A DNA stretch of 64,000 nt from Bacillota bacterium (GTDB lineage: Bacteria; Bacillota; Clostridia; Christensenellales; UMGS416). Where the stretch lies: the NCBI GenBank assembly GCA_023421955.1, contig JAEZSE010000044.1:73784-137783 (forward strand). Reading direction: 5' to 3'. The notes under the pieces are model-generated. The model saw only the letters and a program-made list of their open reading frames with translations, searched no databases and was not told the origin of the DNA. Both the position numbers and the translations under genes were made by a program. Each line of letters begins with the position of its first letter. Within the stretch, counting starts at the first letter, position 1. Shown here piece by piece: positions 15,132 through 23,378 of the stretch.

Positions 15132-16526
15132 TCAGAACCCAAAATACTCCTTCGCGTTTTGATAACACACCCCTCGCACCATGGGCTCCAGGATGGCCAT
15201 GTCATAGGGGCACTCGCCCTCCTCCACCCAGCGGCCCAGCAGGTTGCAAAAGATGCGGCGGAAGTATTCGTGCCGCGTGTAGGAGAGGAAGCTGCGGCTG
15301 TCGGTGAGCATGCCCACGAAGCGGGAGAGCAGGCCCAGATTGGCCAGTTCTGCCATCTGGCGCTCCATGCCGTCCTTATGGTCGGCAAACCACCAGGCGG
15401 ATCCAAACTGCATCTTGCCCGGCACATCACCGGCAAAGCAGCCGATAGTGCTGGCGATCACGTAGTAGTCTTTGGGGTTCAGCGTGTAGACGATCGTGCG
15501 GGGCAGCTTGTCACGGCAGGCCAGGCCATCCAGCAGCGCGGCAAGGCTGTTGGCCAGGCGGCGGTCGGCCACGGCGTCAAAGCCGGCGTCGGGGCCAAGG
15601 CGGGCAAACATGGCGCTGTTGTTGTTGCGGGTTGCGCCGACGTGAAGCTGCATCGCCCAGCCCAGCTCGGCGTAGCGGGTACCCAACCAGTGCAGCAGCG
15701 TTGAGCGGAAGATTTCGGCCTTTTGTCCTGTCACTTCCTTGCCGGACAGAGCCTTCTCAAACAGGCTTGCAGCTTCGTCTGCCTGGCAGCCGGTGAAGCG
15801 CAACGCCTCAAAGCCGTGGTCGCTCAGGCGGCAGCCCATCTCATGGAAGAAGGCAAGCCGCTTGTCCAGAGCCTCCAGCAACGTGTCCCAATCGGTGATC
15901 GCGATACCGGCTGCGCGGCCCAGCGCCGCGATGTAATCGGTGAAACCGGGCTTATCAATATTGAGTGCTCTGTCAGGCCGCCAGGCCGGCAGCACGCGGC
16001 AGGCAAAGCCGGACGCGGCGATCTGGCCGTGCCACTCCAGGCTGTCCGCCGGGTCGTCGGTGGTGCAAAGGCACTCCACATGGGAGCGGGCGATCAGGCC
16101 GCGGGCGCCCATGCCCGGCTCAGACAGAATTGCTTTTGTTTTCTCCCAGATGGCCGGGGCGGTGGCGGGCGTTAATACTTCATCCACGCCGAAGTAGCGC
16201 TTCAGTTCCAGATGGGTCCAGTGAAACAGAGGGTTGCCCACGGCCATCGGCACCGTGACGGCCCAGGCCAAAAAGCGCTCGTAGTCATCGGCCGGGCCGG
16301 TGACGAGCCGCTCCTCCACACCGTTGATCCGCATGGCCCGCCACTTGTAGTGATCGCCGGCAAGCCACGCCTCCGTGAGGTTGGCGAAATGCCTGTCCTC
16401 CGCGATTTCACGGGGGTTCAGGTGGCAGTGGTAATCGATGATGGGCAGGCCCTTGGCGATCTCGTGATAGAGGGTGCGGGCCGTGGGCGTTTGAAGCAGG
16501 AAATCCTCATCCATGAAAGGTTTCAT
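15132..16526 (-). CDS. uxaC: Glucuronate/uronate isomerase
   Basis: 464 residues, the normal length. Isomerises D-glucuronate to D-fructuronate (and galacturonate to tagaturonate) in hexuronate catabolism. The N-terminus has PIIDYHCHLNP with the HxH metal motif of the amidohydrolase fold, and family-typical FLAWAVTVPMAVGNPLFHW and NPKDYYVIAS follow. The ATG at 16526 follows AAAGGA. It lies 26 bp after 16553-17419 on the same strand, so the ECF operon may read into it. No uxaA/uxaB or kdg genes are in the window. Confidence 0.92.
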   Translation of the reverse strand: MKPFMDEDFLLQTPTARTLYHEIAKGLPIIDYHCHLNPREIAEDRHFANLTEAWLAGDHYKWRAMRINGVEERLVTGPADDYERFLAWAVTVPMAVGNPLFHWTHLELKRYFGVDEVLTPATAPAIWEKTKAILSEPGMGARGLIARSHVECLCTTDDPADSLEWHGQIAASGFACRVLPAWRPDRALNIDKPGFTDYIAALGRAAGIAITDWDTLLEALDKRLAFFHEMGCRLSDHGFEALRFTGCQADEAASLFEKALSGKEVTGQKAEIFRSTLLHWLGTRYAELGWAMQLHVGATRNNNSAMFARLGPDAGFDAVADRRLANSLAALLDGLACRDKLPRTIVYTLNPKDYYVIASTIGCFAGDVPGKMQFGSAWWFADHKDGMERQMAELANLGLLSRFVGMLTDSRSFLSYTRHEYFRRIFCNLLGRWVEEGECPYDMAILEPMVRGVCYQNAKEYFGF

Positions 16527-16552
16527 TTTTTGTCCTTTCGCAACGCAAATGT

Positions 16553-17419
16553 TCAAGATGACACATTGTCCATTTTGTGAATCAATATAACCTGATAAGC
16601 CACAAGGCCTAAGAAATTTGTGAGAAGCACAATCGCAGCCCATGACTTGGCATTTACTCCATGAGAGACCGCGTCCTTCCACACCCACAATGAGAGTAGC
16701 AGCCACCAGGCGACTGCTGCGAGAATCGCGGCACAGGTCGAAAAGATGGAGACTGAGCGGTAGGTGTCTATCTTGGCAAGCGTTTGCCATTGGATGCCAT
16801 TTGCTTCCACAAATGCATAGCCCCCACCAACAGCGCTATCGCTCAGATATATCTTCAAATTCCCTTCGACTGGGGCATTGCTCTTTCGCAGAGCCTCAAG
16901 AGCCTCCGGATCGGGCGAGCCCTCTGCGCCGAAGCTTCCATTCCACAGCGGAATACCACCCGGATGATCCTTATCATAAACATCCGCATCAAATTTCAAG
17001 ATGGTCGTGGCATCAGCCCCAATCGAATAGGCAACACCGTCAATCAGGACAACAGAAATTGCTTCACTGCGGCCAAGGAGCAGATCATCTGAAAACGAAA
17101 CGAGATCGGATGTCTGAAGGTTGTCTCCCTTCTCGTTTATAAACAGATAGAACGGGCTCTTGCCAGGGATGGAGGGACTTGACCCCCCGTAAAAATCGGA
17201 CTCCCAGTTATATTCCACCAACAACTTTTTCGCTTCCCCCAAATCGCCGCGGTCAAGGCAAGCGCCGATCGATAAAAAATCTTGATGGGTGAAGTTTAGG
17301 ATATCCTGATATCGCTTAGCCATAGTAGTAAAAAAGAAGCTGAAAAAGGCAGACATCAGGAGCAGCACAATGGAGGCGATAGCGGCTTGAAACACCTGCC
17401 GTTTTGTGAGCCTACCCAT
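16553..17419 (-). CDS. Bitopic sensor-like membrane protein, paralogue of 17531-18526
   Basis: 288 residues: a short cytosolic N-terminus, a membrane segment (~14-34), an extracytoplasmic domain of ~190 residues, then two C-terminal membrane segments. The tail WVWKDAVSHG followed by AIVLLTNFLGLVAYQVI matches WVFLDARRKK ... LVLVTNIVGLIVYWIV in the neighbouring gene, so the two are paralogues, but this one lacks the zinc ribbons. Start ATG 17419. Probably co-transcribed with the ECF sigma operon; a role in sensing is inferred from context only. Confidence 0.65.
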   Translation of the reverse strand: MGRLTKRQVFQAAIASIVLLLMSAFFSFFFTTMAKRYQDILNFTHQDFLSIGACLDRGDLGEAKKLLVEYNWESDFYGGSSPSIPGKSPFYLFINEKGDNLQTSDLVSFSDDLLLGRSEAISVVLIDGVAYSIGADATTILKFDADVYDKDHPGGIPLWNGSFGAEGSPDPEALEALRKSNAPVEGNLKIYLSDSAVGGGYAFVEANGIQWQTLAKIDTYRSVSIFSTCAAILAAVAWWLLLSLWVWKDAVSHGVNAKSWAAIVLLTNFLGLVAYQVILIHKMDNVSS

Positions 17420-17530
17420 CAAGCAACACTCCCAAGATTGAATACATAAGGCAATTATATACGCCATATATGACGAAGACAACAACAAACCCCCCGCCAA
17501 ACGGCAGGGGGCACGTTCTCAATACTGTAG

Positions 17531-18526
17531 TTACTCCCCACTAGACTTCCCGCACCAGGGGCAGGCCACCCAGCCGCGCTCCAGCGGCTTGCCGCAGGCA
17601 GTACAGCTTCTGTGCAGCGGTGTGGCGCACCAGGGGCAATAGGGATGCTCCTCCTGCACGGGCTTGCCGCAGGCCGGGCAGACCGGGCCCGCAATGACCG
17701 AAGCCTTGCCGGTTTGGTTCTGCACGATCCAGTAGACAATCAGGCCCACGATGTTGGTGACCAACACCAGCAGCGCCCAGGGCAGCGGCGGGGTTTTCTT
17801 GCGGCGGGCGTCCAGGAAGACCCACACGGGCAGCAGCAGCCAGTAGGCAAGAATCAGGATCGCGCCTGCGTTGACAAAACCATACCACAAGCTCCATGAA
17901 TAATTCTGAAAAGAATACAGTTCACCGCTCACAGAGTTGTTATAAAGCCACAGCAGCATGAACTCCTTGTTTTGCTGCAAGCCCGCGATCACGTCCATTT
18001 GGTTGTTCGTACCCTCGCCATCCACACGCCACGAACGGAGACTGCGCCGTATCGAGTCTGCGGTATCCAGCGTCATCGATCTATTGCCAAAGCTGCTGTT
18101 TTCATATTGGCTGGGCCGAAGATTGAGGCTGAACGGATCAAACTCGTCGGAGTCATACACAATCGCGCCAATATACTCGTCAAAAAACAGACTGAACTTC
18201 GTTGCCCCGGCTCGCAGGTATTGGTCATTGTATTGATAGAGGATCGCACCGCTCTCATCCACCAGCACGATGTTGTTGAGCTGCCGGGTGCCCTCCGGCA
18301 ATTGTTCCAGATAGCGCACCACAGCCTCTTTCATCTCGTCACCTACGCCTGATTTGATGTAGGTCTCGGGGATTTTGTTCAGCAGTGTGGCTCTGGTCTC
18401 TGCCTGTCTGGCGCTGAGATAAGCATAGTGGTTATTCTGGGTGTTTCCCAGGATCACCATCGCAATGCCCAAGACCAACACAAACACAATAAACCCCATA
18501 AAAACCCGTCGCATCACTTTACCCAT
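17531..18526 (-). CDS. Membrane protein with extracytoplasmic domain and two zinc ribbons
   Basis: 331 residues. N-terminal membrane segment (~8-27), extracytoplasmic domain to ~215, two membrane segments (~215-285), then cytosolic zinc ribbons (CPACGKP, CPWCATP, CTACGKP, CPWCGKS). Its start overlaps the end of the 18519-18881 gene by 8 bp, so it belongs to the ECF sigma operon. The layout (outer sensor part, inner zinc-binding tail) would suit a regulator of the sigma factor, but this is inference. Confidence 0.7.
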   Translation of the reverse strand: MGKVMRRVFMGFIVFVLVLGIAMVILGNTQNNHYAYLSARQAETRATLLNKIPETYIKSGVGDEMKEAVVRYLEQLPEGTRQLNNIVLVDESGAILYQYNDQYLRAGATKFSLFFDEYIGAIVYDSDEFDPFSLNLRPSQYENSSFGNRSMTLDTADSIRRSLRSWRVDGEGTNNQMDVIAGLQQNKEFMLLWLYNNSVSGELYSFQNYSWSLWYGFVNAGAILILAYWLLLPVWVFLDARRKKTPPLPWALLVLVTNIVGLIVYWIVQNQTGKASVIAGPVCPACGKPVQEEHPYCPWCATPLHRSCTACGKPLERGWVACPWCGKSSGE

Positions 18527-18881
18527 TGGTTTGCACTCCTCTCCTTTGCCCGCCCAACAGCGGCAGGCAGCATGTTAGCATCAATACGGCGGCAAGCACC
18601 CCAGCGGCAAGGCCCCACCGGCAGGGGCTTTCCAGCAGATAGTCCAGGTTTCGCCAGCCCAGCAGCGCCACGGCGGCGAAGAGAACAATGCCCCCAGCCA
18701 GCGCCAGCGCCTGCCACAGCAGCTTCCGGCGCTCGGTGCGCCTTTCCTGCAAGGCAAACACGACGCGGCTGATCTGCGGCGACAACGCGGCCAGTGCAAG
18801 CGCCGTATCTTCCGGGCAGGGAGCGGCTCCTGCCGACAGCGCCGCAATGGCCTCAAGCTCTTGTTTGGTTGGTTTTGGCAT
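18519..18881 (-). CDS. Small two-span membrane protein, possible anti-sigma factor
   Basis: 120 residues. Cytosolic N-terminus of ~50 residues (MPKPTKQELEAIAAL ... ISRVVFALQERR), two membrane segments (~55-75 and ~88-108), short tail. It overlaps the sigma gene by 29 bp and the next gene by 8 bp. Position directly after an ECF sigma gene and the cytosolic-head/membrane layout suggest an anti-sigma factor, but no zinc-binding HxxxCxxC motif is present. Confidence 0.6.
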   Translation of the reverse strand: MPKPTKQELEAIAALSAGAAPCPEDTALALAALSPQISRVVFALQERRTERRKLLWQALALAGGIVLFAAVALLGWRNLDYLLESPCRWGLAAGVLAAVLMLTCCLPLLGGQRRGVQTNG

Positions 18882-19425
18882 TTGGGCTCTCCCCCTCCAG
18901 GTTGGAATACTGCTTGCGGAGCCGCGCGAGCGCCGCGTTAAGCCTTGACTTCACAATGGCAGGTTTCACACAGAGAATGGCGGCGATTTCCCGGTGTGAC
19001 AGACCGTGGAACCACCGCAGCAGCATGAGCTCTTTGTCTGCCGGAGGCAACCGGTCCAGCGCCGCCAGGAGCCCGGCGGTTTCAGCGCGGCGGATGGTGT
19101 CGTCACAGGCATCACCCGTAGTGGCCGCCCAGCCGTCGCCCTCCGGCAGAGGCTCCTCGCGGCGTTTGCGGCTTTCGTCAATCATGCGGTTGCGGGCGAT
19201 ACGAAACACCCAGCTCAGAAAGCCCGCCCCGGGCCGGGGCCGCCAAGTGTGCAGCGACTGGAGCATGCTCAGAACCGTGTCCTGCGCCAGGTCCGCCGCC
19301 CTCTCGCGGCTGCCGGTCATCCGCACGAGGTAGCCGAACACTGCCCGGTGGCAGTCTGCCGCCAGTTGTTCCAACGCCTGCCGGTCTCCGGCAAGGGCCT
19401 TGTGAAGGCTGGGCGGCTGGTTCAT
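18853..19425 (-). CDS. ECF-type RNA polymerase sigma factor
   Basis: 190 residues. Sigma-70 region 2 (HRAVFGYLVRMTGSRERAAD, then LAQDTVLSMLQS) and region 4 (LDRLPPADKELMLLRWFHG, LSHREIAAILCV) are clear. The ATG at 19425 follows GGAGGA; an upstream in-frame extension would run over the promoter and is rejected. First gene of a tightly overlapping operon with 18519, 17531 and perhaps 16553 and uxaC. Autoregulation is likely through the ECF-type promoter at 19461-19487, whose sequence recurs upstream of the ABC exporter. Confidence 0.92.
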   Translation of the reverse strand: MNQPPSLHKALAGDRQALEQLAADCHRAVFGYLVRMTGSRERAADLAQDTVLSMLQSLHTWRPRPGAGFLSWVFRIARNRMIDESRKRREEPLPEGDGWAATTGDACDDTIRRAETAGLLAALDRLPPADKELMLLRWFHGLSHREIAAILCVKPAIVKSRLNAALARLRKQYSNLEGESPNAKTNQTRA

Positions 19426-19460
19426 AGGTTTCCTCCCCGGTGTTGCAGCGCTGTCATGGA

Positions 19461-19487
19461 TGTAACGGATGAGCGGGTAAAAGGTTG
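19461..19487 (-). promoter_or_regulatory. ECF-sigma autoregulatory promoter
   Basis: Minus strand: CAACCTTTT (19487-19479) and CATCCGTTACA (19471-19461), AAC to CGT 15 nt, followed by CATCCATG... The same spacing and flanks occur at 14596-14621. Confidence 0.7.
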
Positions 19488-19559
19488 GGGTTGATTGGAA
19501 AATGCATCCGGTTCTTTCGGAATCATATGTTAGTATAGAACACTTCGGGGGTGCCGGCA

Positions 19560-20102
19560 ATGAAATCCATCACCGCCAAAAGCCTTCTGCTGGGGCTGTT
19601 GTTCCTGCTGTGCGCCGCGCCACTCATCTGGGAACTGGCCGGTTGGAGCATGGACGAGGGGTCGGTGGCAGCCATCGCGATGAACCCTTATGAGGTGCGC
19701 AGCCAGCTGCTCATGGAGGCCATGGATAGGGTGGGTGTGTGCAGCCCGGAGGATGCCGCGCGGCTCTGGGCAGACGGCGTGAAAGGCCGCAGCGGCGCGA
19801 TGCAGTATGCCGCGCTTTCCACCCGGCTGAAAAAGGAGTATGCCGCGGCGCTGGAGAGCTCCTTTCCAAACTGGGTCACAGGCATGTCCAGCCCCTGGGT
19901 GGATCGTGTTGAAATCGCGAAATCCAACAGGCAGACCACCGGGCAATACACGTTCCAAATACAATTCCACATGGTGACTAGCACCGGCCCCGCCGGAACA
20001 CTGGGGGCCTGCCTTGTCGTGGCGGAAGAGGGCGGCTTCTGGCGCGTGACGGCAATGGCCTATGATGACGGCCTGGTCCCTTATACTGGTTATAAACCAT
20101 GA
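19560..20102 (+). CDS. Secreted or membrane-anchored protein of unknown function
   Basis: 180 residues. One N-terminal hydrophobic segment (SLLLGLLFLLCAAPLIW), then an extracytoplasmic domain with CSPEDAARLWADGVKGR, followed by NWVTGMSSPWVDRVEI and a C-terminal FWRVTAMAYDDG. This pattern recurs in small uncharacterised Bacillota proteins with an NTF2-like fold, which I cannot confirm. ATG 19560 is preferred over GTG 19551 for spacing from GGGGG. Divergent from the ECF sigma gene, upstream of a metallophosphoesterase. Confidence 0.65.
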   Translation: MKSITAKSLLLGLLFLLCAAPLIWELAGWSMDEGSVAAIAMNPYEVRSQLLMEAMDRVGVCSPEDAARLWADGVKGRSGAMQYAALSTRLKKEYAAALESSFPNWVTGMSSPWVDRVEIAKSNRQTTGQYTFQIQFHMVTSTGPAGTLGACLVVAEEGGFWRVTAMAYDDGLVPYTGYKP

Positions 20103-20164
20103 ACTGGTGCAAGTCGGTTGGAAGAAATGGTATACTATGGTCATACCGCAGCAAAGTGGGGCTT

Positions 20165-21064
20165 ATGAAACATAAAACGAAACGTCCATTGTCCAAACGC
20201 ACCCGGGTGCTGCTGCTGGCGCTGGCCTGTGCGGCGGCGCTTTGCATGCTCTGGGGCTTCGCCGTGGAGCCGCTGCAGCTCACCGTGAGCGAAGTGGAAT
20301 TTGCGGACAGCCGACTGCCCAAAGAGATGGATGGCACACGGGTGGTGCTGCTCACCGACATTCATGTGGGGCCGTTTTACTCCGAGCGCGACGTGGAGCG
20401 CGTGATGGACAAGGTGGCAGAGCTGAAGGCCGACATGGTGCTCTTCGGCGGCGACCTGATGCCGAAGACCAGTAATTACAAACAGGTAGACGGCGAGCGG
20501 GTGAGCCGCGCCCTTGCCGGGCTCAAGCCACGGTTGGGCAAATATGCTGTGTTGGGCAATCATGACATCCGCACAGCCGATATACAGCAAACCGCCATCA
20601 GTATCCTGGAGAGCGGCGGGTTTCAGCTCCTGCAAAACGACGCCAAGAAGATAGGGCCGGGCTTTTATCTCTGCGGCACAGGCTCCGCATCGGACGACGG
20701 ACCCGGCAGCCCCACCGACCAGGCCGACGTTTCCAAAGTGGCGTGGACGACGGAACACAACGCGTTCTCCCTGCTCCTCAGCCACGAGCCGTCTCAAACC
20801 GATGCCAACGCCCAATACCCCTTCGCGCTGCAGCTATCCGGCCACACCCACGGCGGGCAGATATCGCTGCCGCTGATCGGGCCGTTTTTGCTTTATGGCC
20901 ATGAGGATTACTTCGCCGGTTTTTACACCGTGGGGCAAACGCGGCTGTATGTGAGCCGGGGCATCGGCACATCGGTGGTGCGGGCGCGGTTTTTGGCCCC
21001 ACCAGAGATTGTGGTGGTGACGCTGAGGAAATCCCCCACACCACCGGAGGAAAACACCCCATAG
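20165..21064 (+). CDS. Membrane-anchored metallophosphoesterase (YkuE-like)
   Basis: 299 residues. An N-terminal membrane anchor (~13-32) precedes a calcineurin-like domain with all blocks: LLTDIHVGP, FGGDLM, LGNHD, and GHTHGGQ with the last metal histidines. YkuE-type enzymes are exported phosphodiesterases; the substrate here is unknown. Start ATG 20165 after GTGGGG. Close paralogue of 21669-22580; both end in the same EIVVVTLRKSP. The stop lies at the edge of an R1 repeat remnant. Confidence 0.88.
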   Translation: MKHKTKRPLSKRTRVLLLALACAAALCMLWGFAVEPLQLTVSEVEFADSRLPKEMDGTRVVLLTDIHVGPFYSERDVERVMDKVAELKADMVLFGGDLMPKTSNYKQVDGERVSRALAGLKPRLGKYAVLGNHDIRTADIQQTAISILESGGFQLLQNDAKKIGPGFYLCGTGSASDDGPGSPTDQADVSKVAWTTEHNAFSLLLSHEPSQTDANAQYPFALQLSGHTHGGQISLPLIGPFLLYGHEDYFAGFYTVGQTRLYVSRGIGTSVVRARFLAPPEIVVVTLRKSPTPPEENTP

Positions 21065-21196
21065 AAATCCCCCCTGTCACATTTCAAAGCAATGCTATGC
21101 TAAGGCCTGTCGCCTCCTCTGATGAACCACAGCGACGTAACTTGGCGACATTCCCTAGAAATCCCCCCTCCCCCCTTTATAAGGGAGGGTAGGGAG
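21064..21196 (+). repeat. R1 repeat split by extra sequence
   Basis: GAAATCCCCCCTGTCAC at 21064, then about 75 bp with a CTGTCGC/GGCGACA pair, then a second AAATCCCCCCTCCCCCC-TTTAT-AAGGGAGGGTAGGGAG ending at 21196. Confidence 0.55.
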
Positions 21197-21240
21197 TTGT
21201 TCTTTCATAATTACATGAGCACATTGGGATAGTTAACCGT

Positions 21241-21344
21241 GTAGGGGCGGCTCATGAGCCGCCCGCAAACACATAATCCTTTCGGGAAAACAAGGTAATG
21301 CTCCAATCAGCGGGCCGGGACGGAGCCCGGCCCCTACTGACGGA
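21241..21344. repeat. GTAGGGGC-bounded palindromic element
   Basis: GTAGGGGCGG with a TCATGA-centred hairpin at 21241-21266, and GGGCCGG ... CCGGCCCCTAC with an ACGGAG core at 21321-21344, so the ends GTAGGGGC and GCCCCTAC are inverted repeats. No gene is seen between 21065 and 21415. Confidence 0.5.
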
Positions 21345-21415
21345 GGAAAAACGATTAGCTCATTCTATGTTCAAAATATAAGTAAAGGACATAGTTTTGC
21401 AGGAGGGTTTTTATC

Positions 21416-21655
21416 ATGATTCTTCCCTGGAATCGCCGTGAAGTGTACATGGGCAACTCGCTTAAGGAGTTTTCCGATGCGCGGCAGGCGTTGGCCTCCG
21501 CCGGCATCAAATATAAACACAGGGTTGTGGACAATTACCGCAACCGGGGCCGAACCGGCAGCCTGGGCCTGAACCAGGAGCTGATGGTGACCTATTACCT
21601 CTATGTGCACAAGCAGGATTATGAGCGGGCTTGCACGATGATCCGCCGGTCTTGA
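21416..21655 (+). CDS. Small DUF2007-like protein
   Basis: 79 residues, soluble. VYMGNSLKEFSDARQALASA and YYLYVHKQDYERACTMI follow the beta-alpha-beta pattern of DUF2007-type putative signalling proteins. It lies between the two metallophosphoesterase genes and is followed 13 bp later by the second, with a ribosome site between, so they are probably co-transcribed. The start ATG follows GGAGG. The family call is tentative. Confidence 0.65.
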   Translation: MILPWNRREVYMGNSLKEFSDARQALASAGIKYKHRVVDNYRNRGRTGSLGLNQELMVTYYLYVHKQDYERACTMIRRS

Positions 21656-21668
21656 CGGAGGCATTTTA

Positions 21669-22580
21669 TTGCTGATGCACGAAAGAAAAAAACAAATCAG
21701 AAAATGGCCAGCCCGCATTGCCAAAGCCGTTTTGCTATTGGCAACGCTGGCGGCACTGGCACTGCTGTGGGGCTTTGCCATCGAGCCATCACTGCTCACC
21801 GTGACCAACATTGAGTTTGCCGATGAACGGCTGCCGTCGGAGCTGGATGGCATGCGGGTGGTGTTCTTCGCAGACTTGCATGTGGGTTCTGTCTATCCTG
21901 AGACCGAATCGGAGCGGGTGGCCAGGAAGATCACCGCGCTCAAGCCTGACCTGGTGTTGTTTGGCGGCGACCTCACCCAGTGGGAAGAGCCGGGAAAGGA
22001 GCCCGACAGCCAGCGGGTGGCGGCGGCTTTCGCGGCTATTGAAGCCACGTATGGTAAATACGCCGTGCTGGGCAACCACGACGTCTGGCCGGAGGGCATG
22101 CGGGATGAGGCGCTGGGCATGCTGGAAGGCAGCGGTTTCACGGTGTTGGAGAACCAGGCTGTAGAGATTACCCCCGGCTTTTGGCTGACGGGCACAAAAC
22201 CCTTTACGCTGCACCGGCAGGGCAACACCGAAGCGAAAGGCGGCGTAGCACGGCCTGCCCTGGATGGCCAATTCACATTGTTGCTGGCCCATGAGCCGGC
22301 ACAAGTGGACGATTGGGTAGAGTATCCGTTTGCGTTGCAGCTCTCCGGTCACACGCACAACGGGCAGGTGGCACTGCCCTTCCTTGGGCCATTGGCCAAA
22401 ACCTATGGCACCAATGGGTATTACGCGGGCAAATACCAGGTGCGCGACACGCTGCTATATGTGACCAGAGGTGTGGGCGTGATCGACAAGCATGTGCGGT
22501 TTGGCGCGCCGCCGGAGATTGTGGTGGTGACGCTGAGGAAATCCCCCCTGTCGCCTTCGGGCGACATCCCCCCTTCATAA
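21669..22580 (+). CDS. Membrane-anchored metallophosphoesterase, second paralogue
   Basis: 303 residues. N-terminal membrane segment (~19-37); motifs FFADLHVGS, FGGDLT, LGNHD, LLAHEPAQ and SGHTHNGQ. Same architecture and C-terminal EIVVVTLRKSP as 20165-21064. A TTG at 21669 fits the GGAGG spacing (7 bp) better than ATG 21675. The last eleven codons (SPLSPSGDIPP and stop) are read from an R1 repeat, so the natural C-terminus has probably been replaced or extended by the repeat. Confidence 0.88.
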   Translation: MLMHERKKQIRKWPARIAKAVLLLATLAALALLWGFAIEPSLLTVTNIEFADERLPSELDGMRVVFFADLHVGSVYPETESERVARKITALKPDLVLFGGDLTQWEEPGKEPDSQRVAAAFAAIEATYGKYAVLGNHDVWPEGMRDEALGMLEGSGFTVLENQAVEITPGFWLTGTKPFTLHRQGNTEAKGGVARPALDGQFTLLLAHEPAQVDDWVEYPFALQLSGHTHNGQVALPFLGPLAKTYGTNGYYAGKYQVRDTLLYVTRGVGVIDKHVRFGAPPEIVVVTLRKSPLSPSGDIPPS

Positions 22581-22594
22581 GGGAGGGTGGGGAG
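22537..22594 (+). repeat. R1 repeat overlapping the 3-prime end of a gene
   Basis: GGAAATCCCCCC, stem TGTCGCC/GGCGACA with TTCG-type loop, CCCCCCTT-CAT-AAGGGAGGG, GTGGGGAG tail. The TAA stop of the metallophosphoesterase lies inside. Confidence 0.75.
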
Positions 22595-22612
22595 TCGTCC
22601 TTTCCGGTATCT

Positions 22613-22679
22613 AGGGGCGGGGTTCTCGGTTGCATAGGCGAGCAGCATTCGCAGAGTGCGGCCAGCCCATACCCGCCCT
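22613..22679. repeat. GGGGCGGGGTTCTCGG element, short copy
   Basis: Runs from AGGGGCGGGGTTCTCGG through TTGCATAGGCGAGCAG to AGCCCATACCCGCCCT. The copy at 44498-44606 is near-identical but carries a 42-bp insertion after GCGAGCAG. Confidence 0.65.
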
Positions 22680-22694
22680 GATACTCAAGAAGTT

Positions 22695-23276
22695 TTAGAG
22701 AAAAAGTGACACCGCACAATAGACCAGCAGCAGCGCCATCGCGATGTTGAAGGCCAACTGGTGCCTGGCGATGAACCGTTGAAACACCGCCCCGAAGGCA
22801 GCCCAGCTGCAGGTGGACGCGACGGTGAGCAGGGAAAGGACCAGTGCCAGCGCCGCGATGGGCAGCACGGTGTGGTAATACGGTGTGATGTAGGTGGCGG
22901 CCACGGTGATGCCAAACAGCACACCCTTGGGGTTGATGAATTGCAGCAGCACGCCGGACAGAAAGCTGGTGTGCTCCTTCTGCCCATCTTGGCCATGGGG
23001 CTTGCTCAAGAGTGTTTTGATTGCAAGGTAGGCCATGTATGCTGCGCCGACGGCGGCCATCCACGGCTTGACCTGCGGCAGCACGCCATAAAGCGCCGCG
23101 CTGAATGCCACGCTGGCTGCCAGCATCAGCAGGAAGCCAACCGCCACGCCCAGGTTGAAGGGCATGCTCTTCCTGAAGCCATATCGGCCGGCGTTACCCA
23201 ACGCCATAATGTTGTTGGGCCCCGGCGTGAAGATCGCCAGCAGTGAGAACGTGATGAACGACAGCATGTTTGGCAT
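22695..23276 (-). CDS. LysE/RhtB-family amino-acid exporter
   Basis: 193 residues with six likely membrane segments. N-terminal LAIFTPGPNNIMALGNAG is the family signature, and NPKGVLFGITVAAT is also typical. Exports an amino acid or homoserine-lactone-like metabolite; the substrate cannot be read from sequence. Divergent from the XRE-cupin regulator at 23379, with two palindromic operators in between, so it is probably that regulator's target. Confidence 0.9.
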   Translation of the reverse strand: MPNMLSFITFSLLAIFTPGPNNIMALGNAGRYGFRKSMPFNLGVAVGFLLMLAASVAFSAALYGVLPQVKPWMAAVGAAYMAYLAIKTLLSKPHGQDGQKEHTSFLSGVLLQFINPKGVLFGITVAATYITPYYHTVLPIAALALVLSLLTVASTCSWAAFGAVFQRFIARHQLAFNIAMALLLVYCAVSLFL

Positions 23277-23312
23277 GGTGCGGCCTCAATTCGTATGATA
23301 TAATGCTCGCAG

Positions 23313-23367
23313 GTGCGAGATATCGCACATCTCCGTTATAATATATCACGTGTGCGTTATGTCGCAC
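23313..23367. promoter_or_regulatory. Twin palindromic operators between lysE-like gene and XRE regulator
   Basis: GTGCGAGATATCGCAC (23313-23328) and GTGCGTTATGTCGCAC (23352-23367), consensus GTGCGNNATNTCGCAC, centres 39 bp apart. A TATAAT lies between them at 23337-23342, placing one site over the -35 and one at the start of the regulator transcript. Confidence 0.75.
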
Positions 23368-23378
23368 AAGAGGGAATT

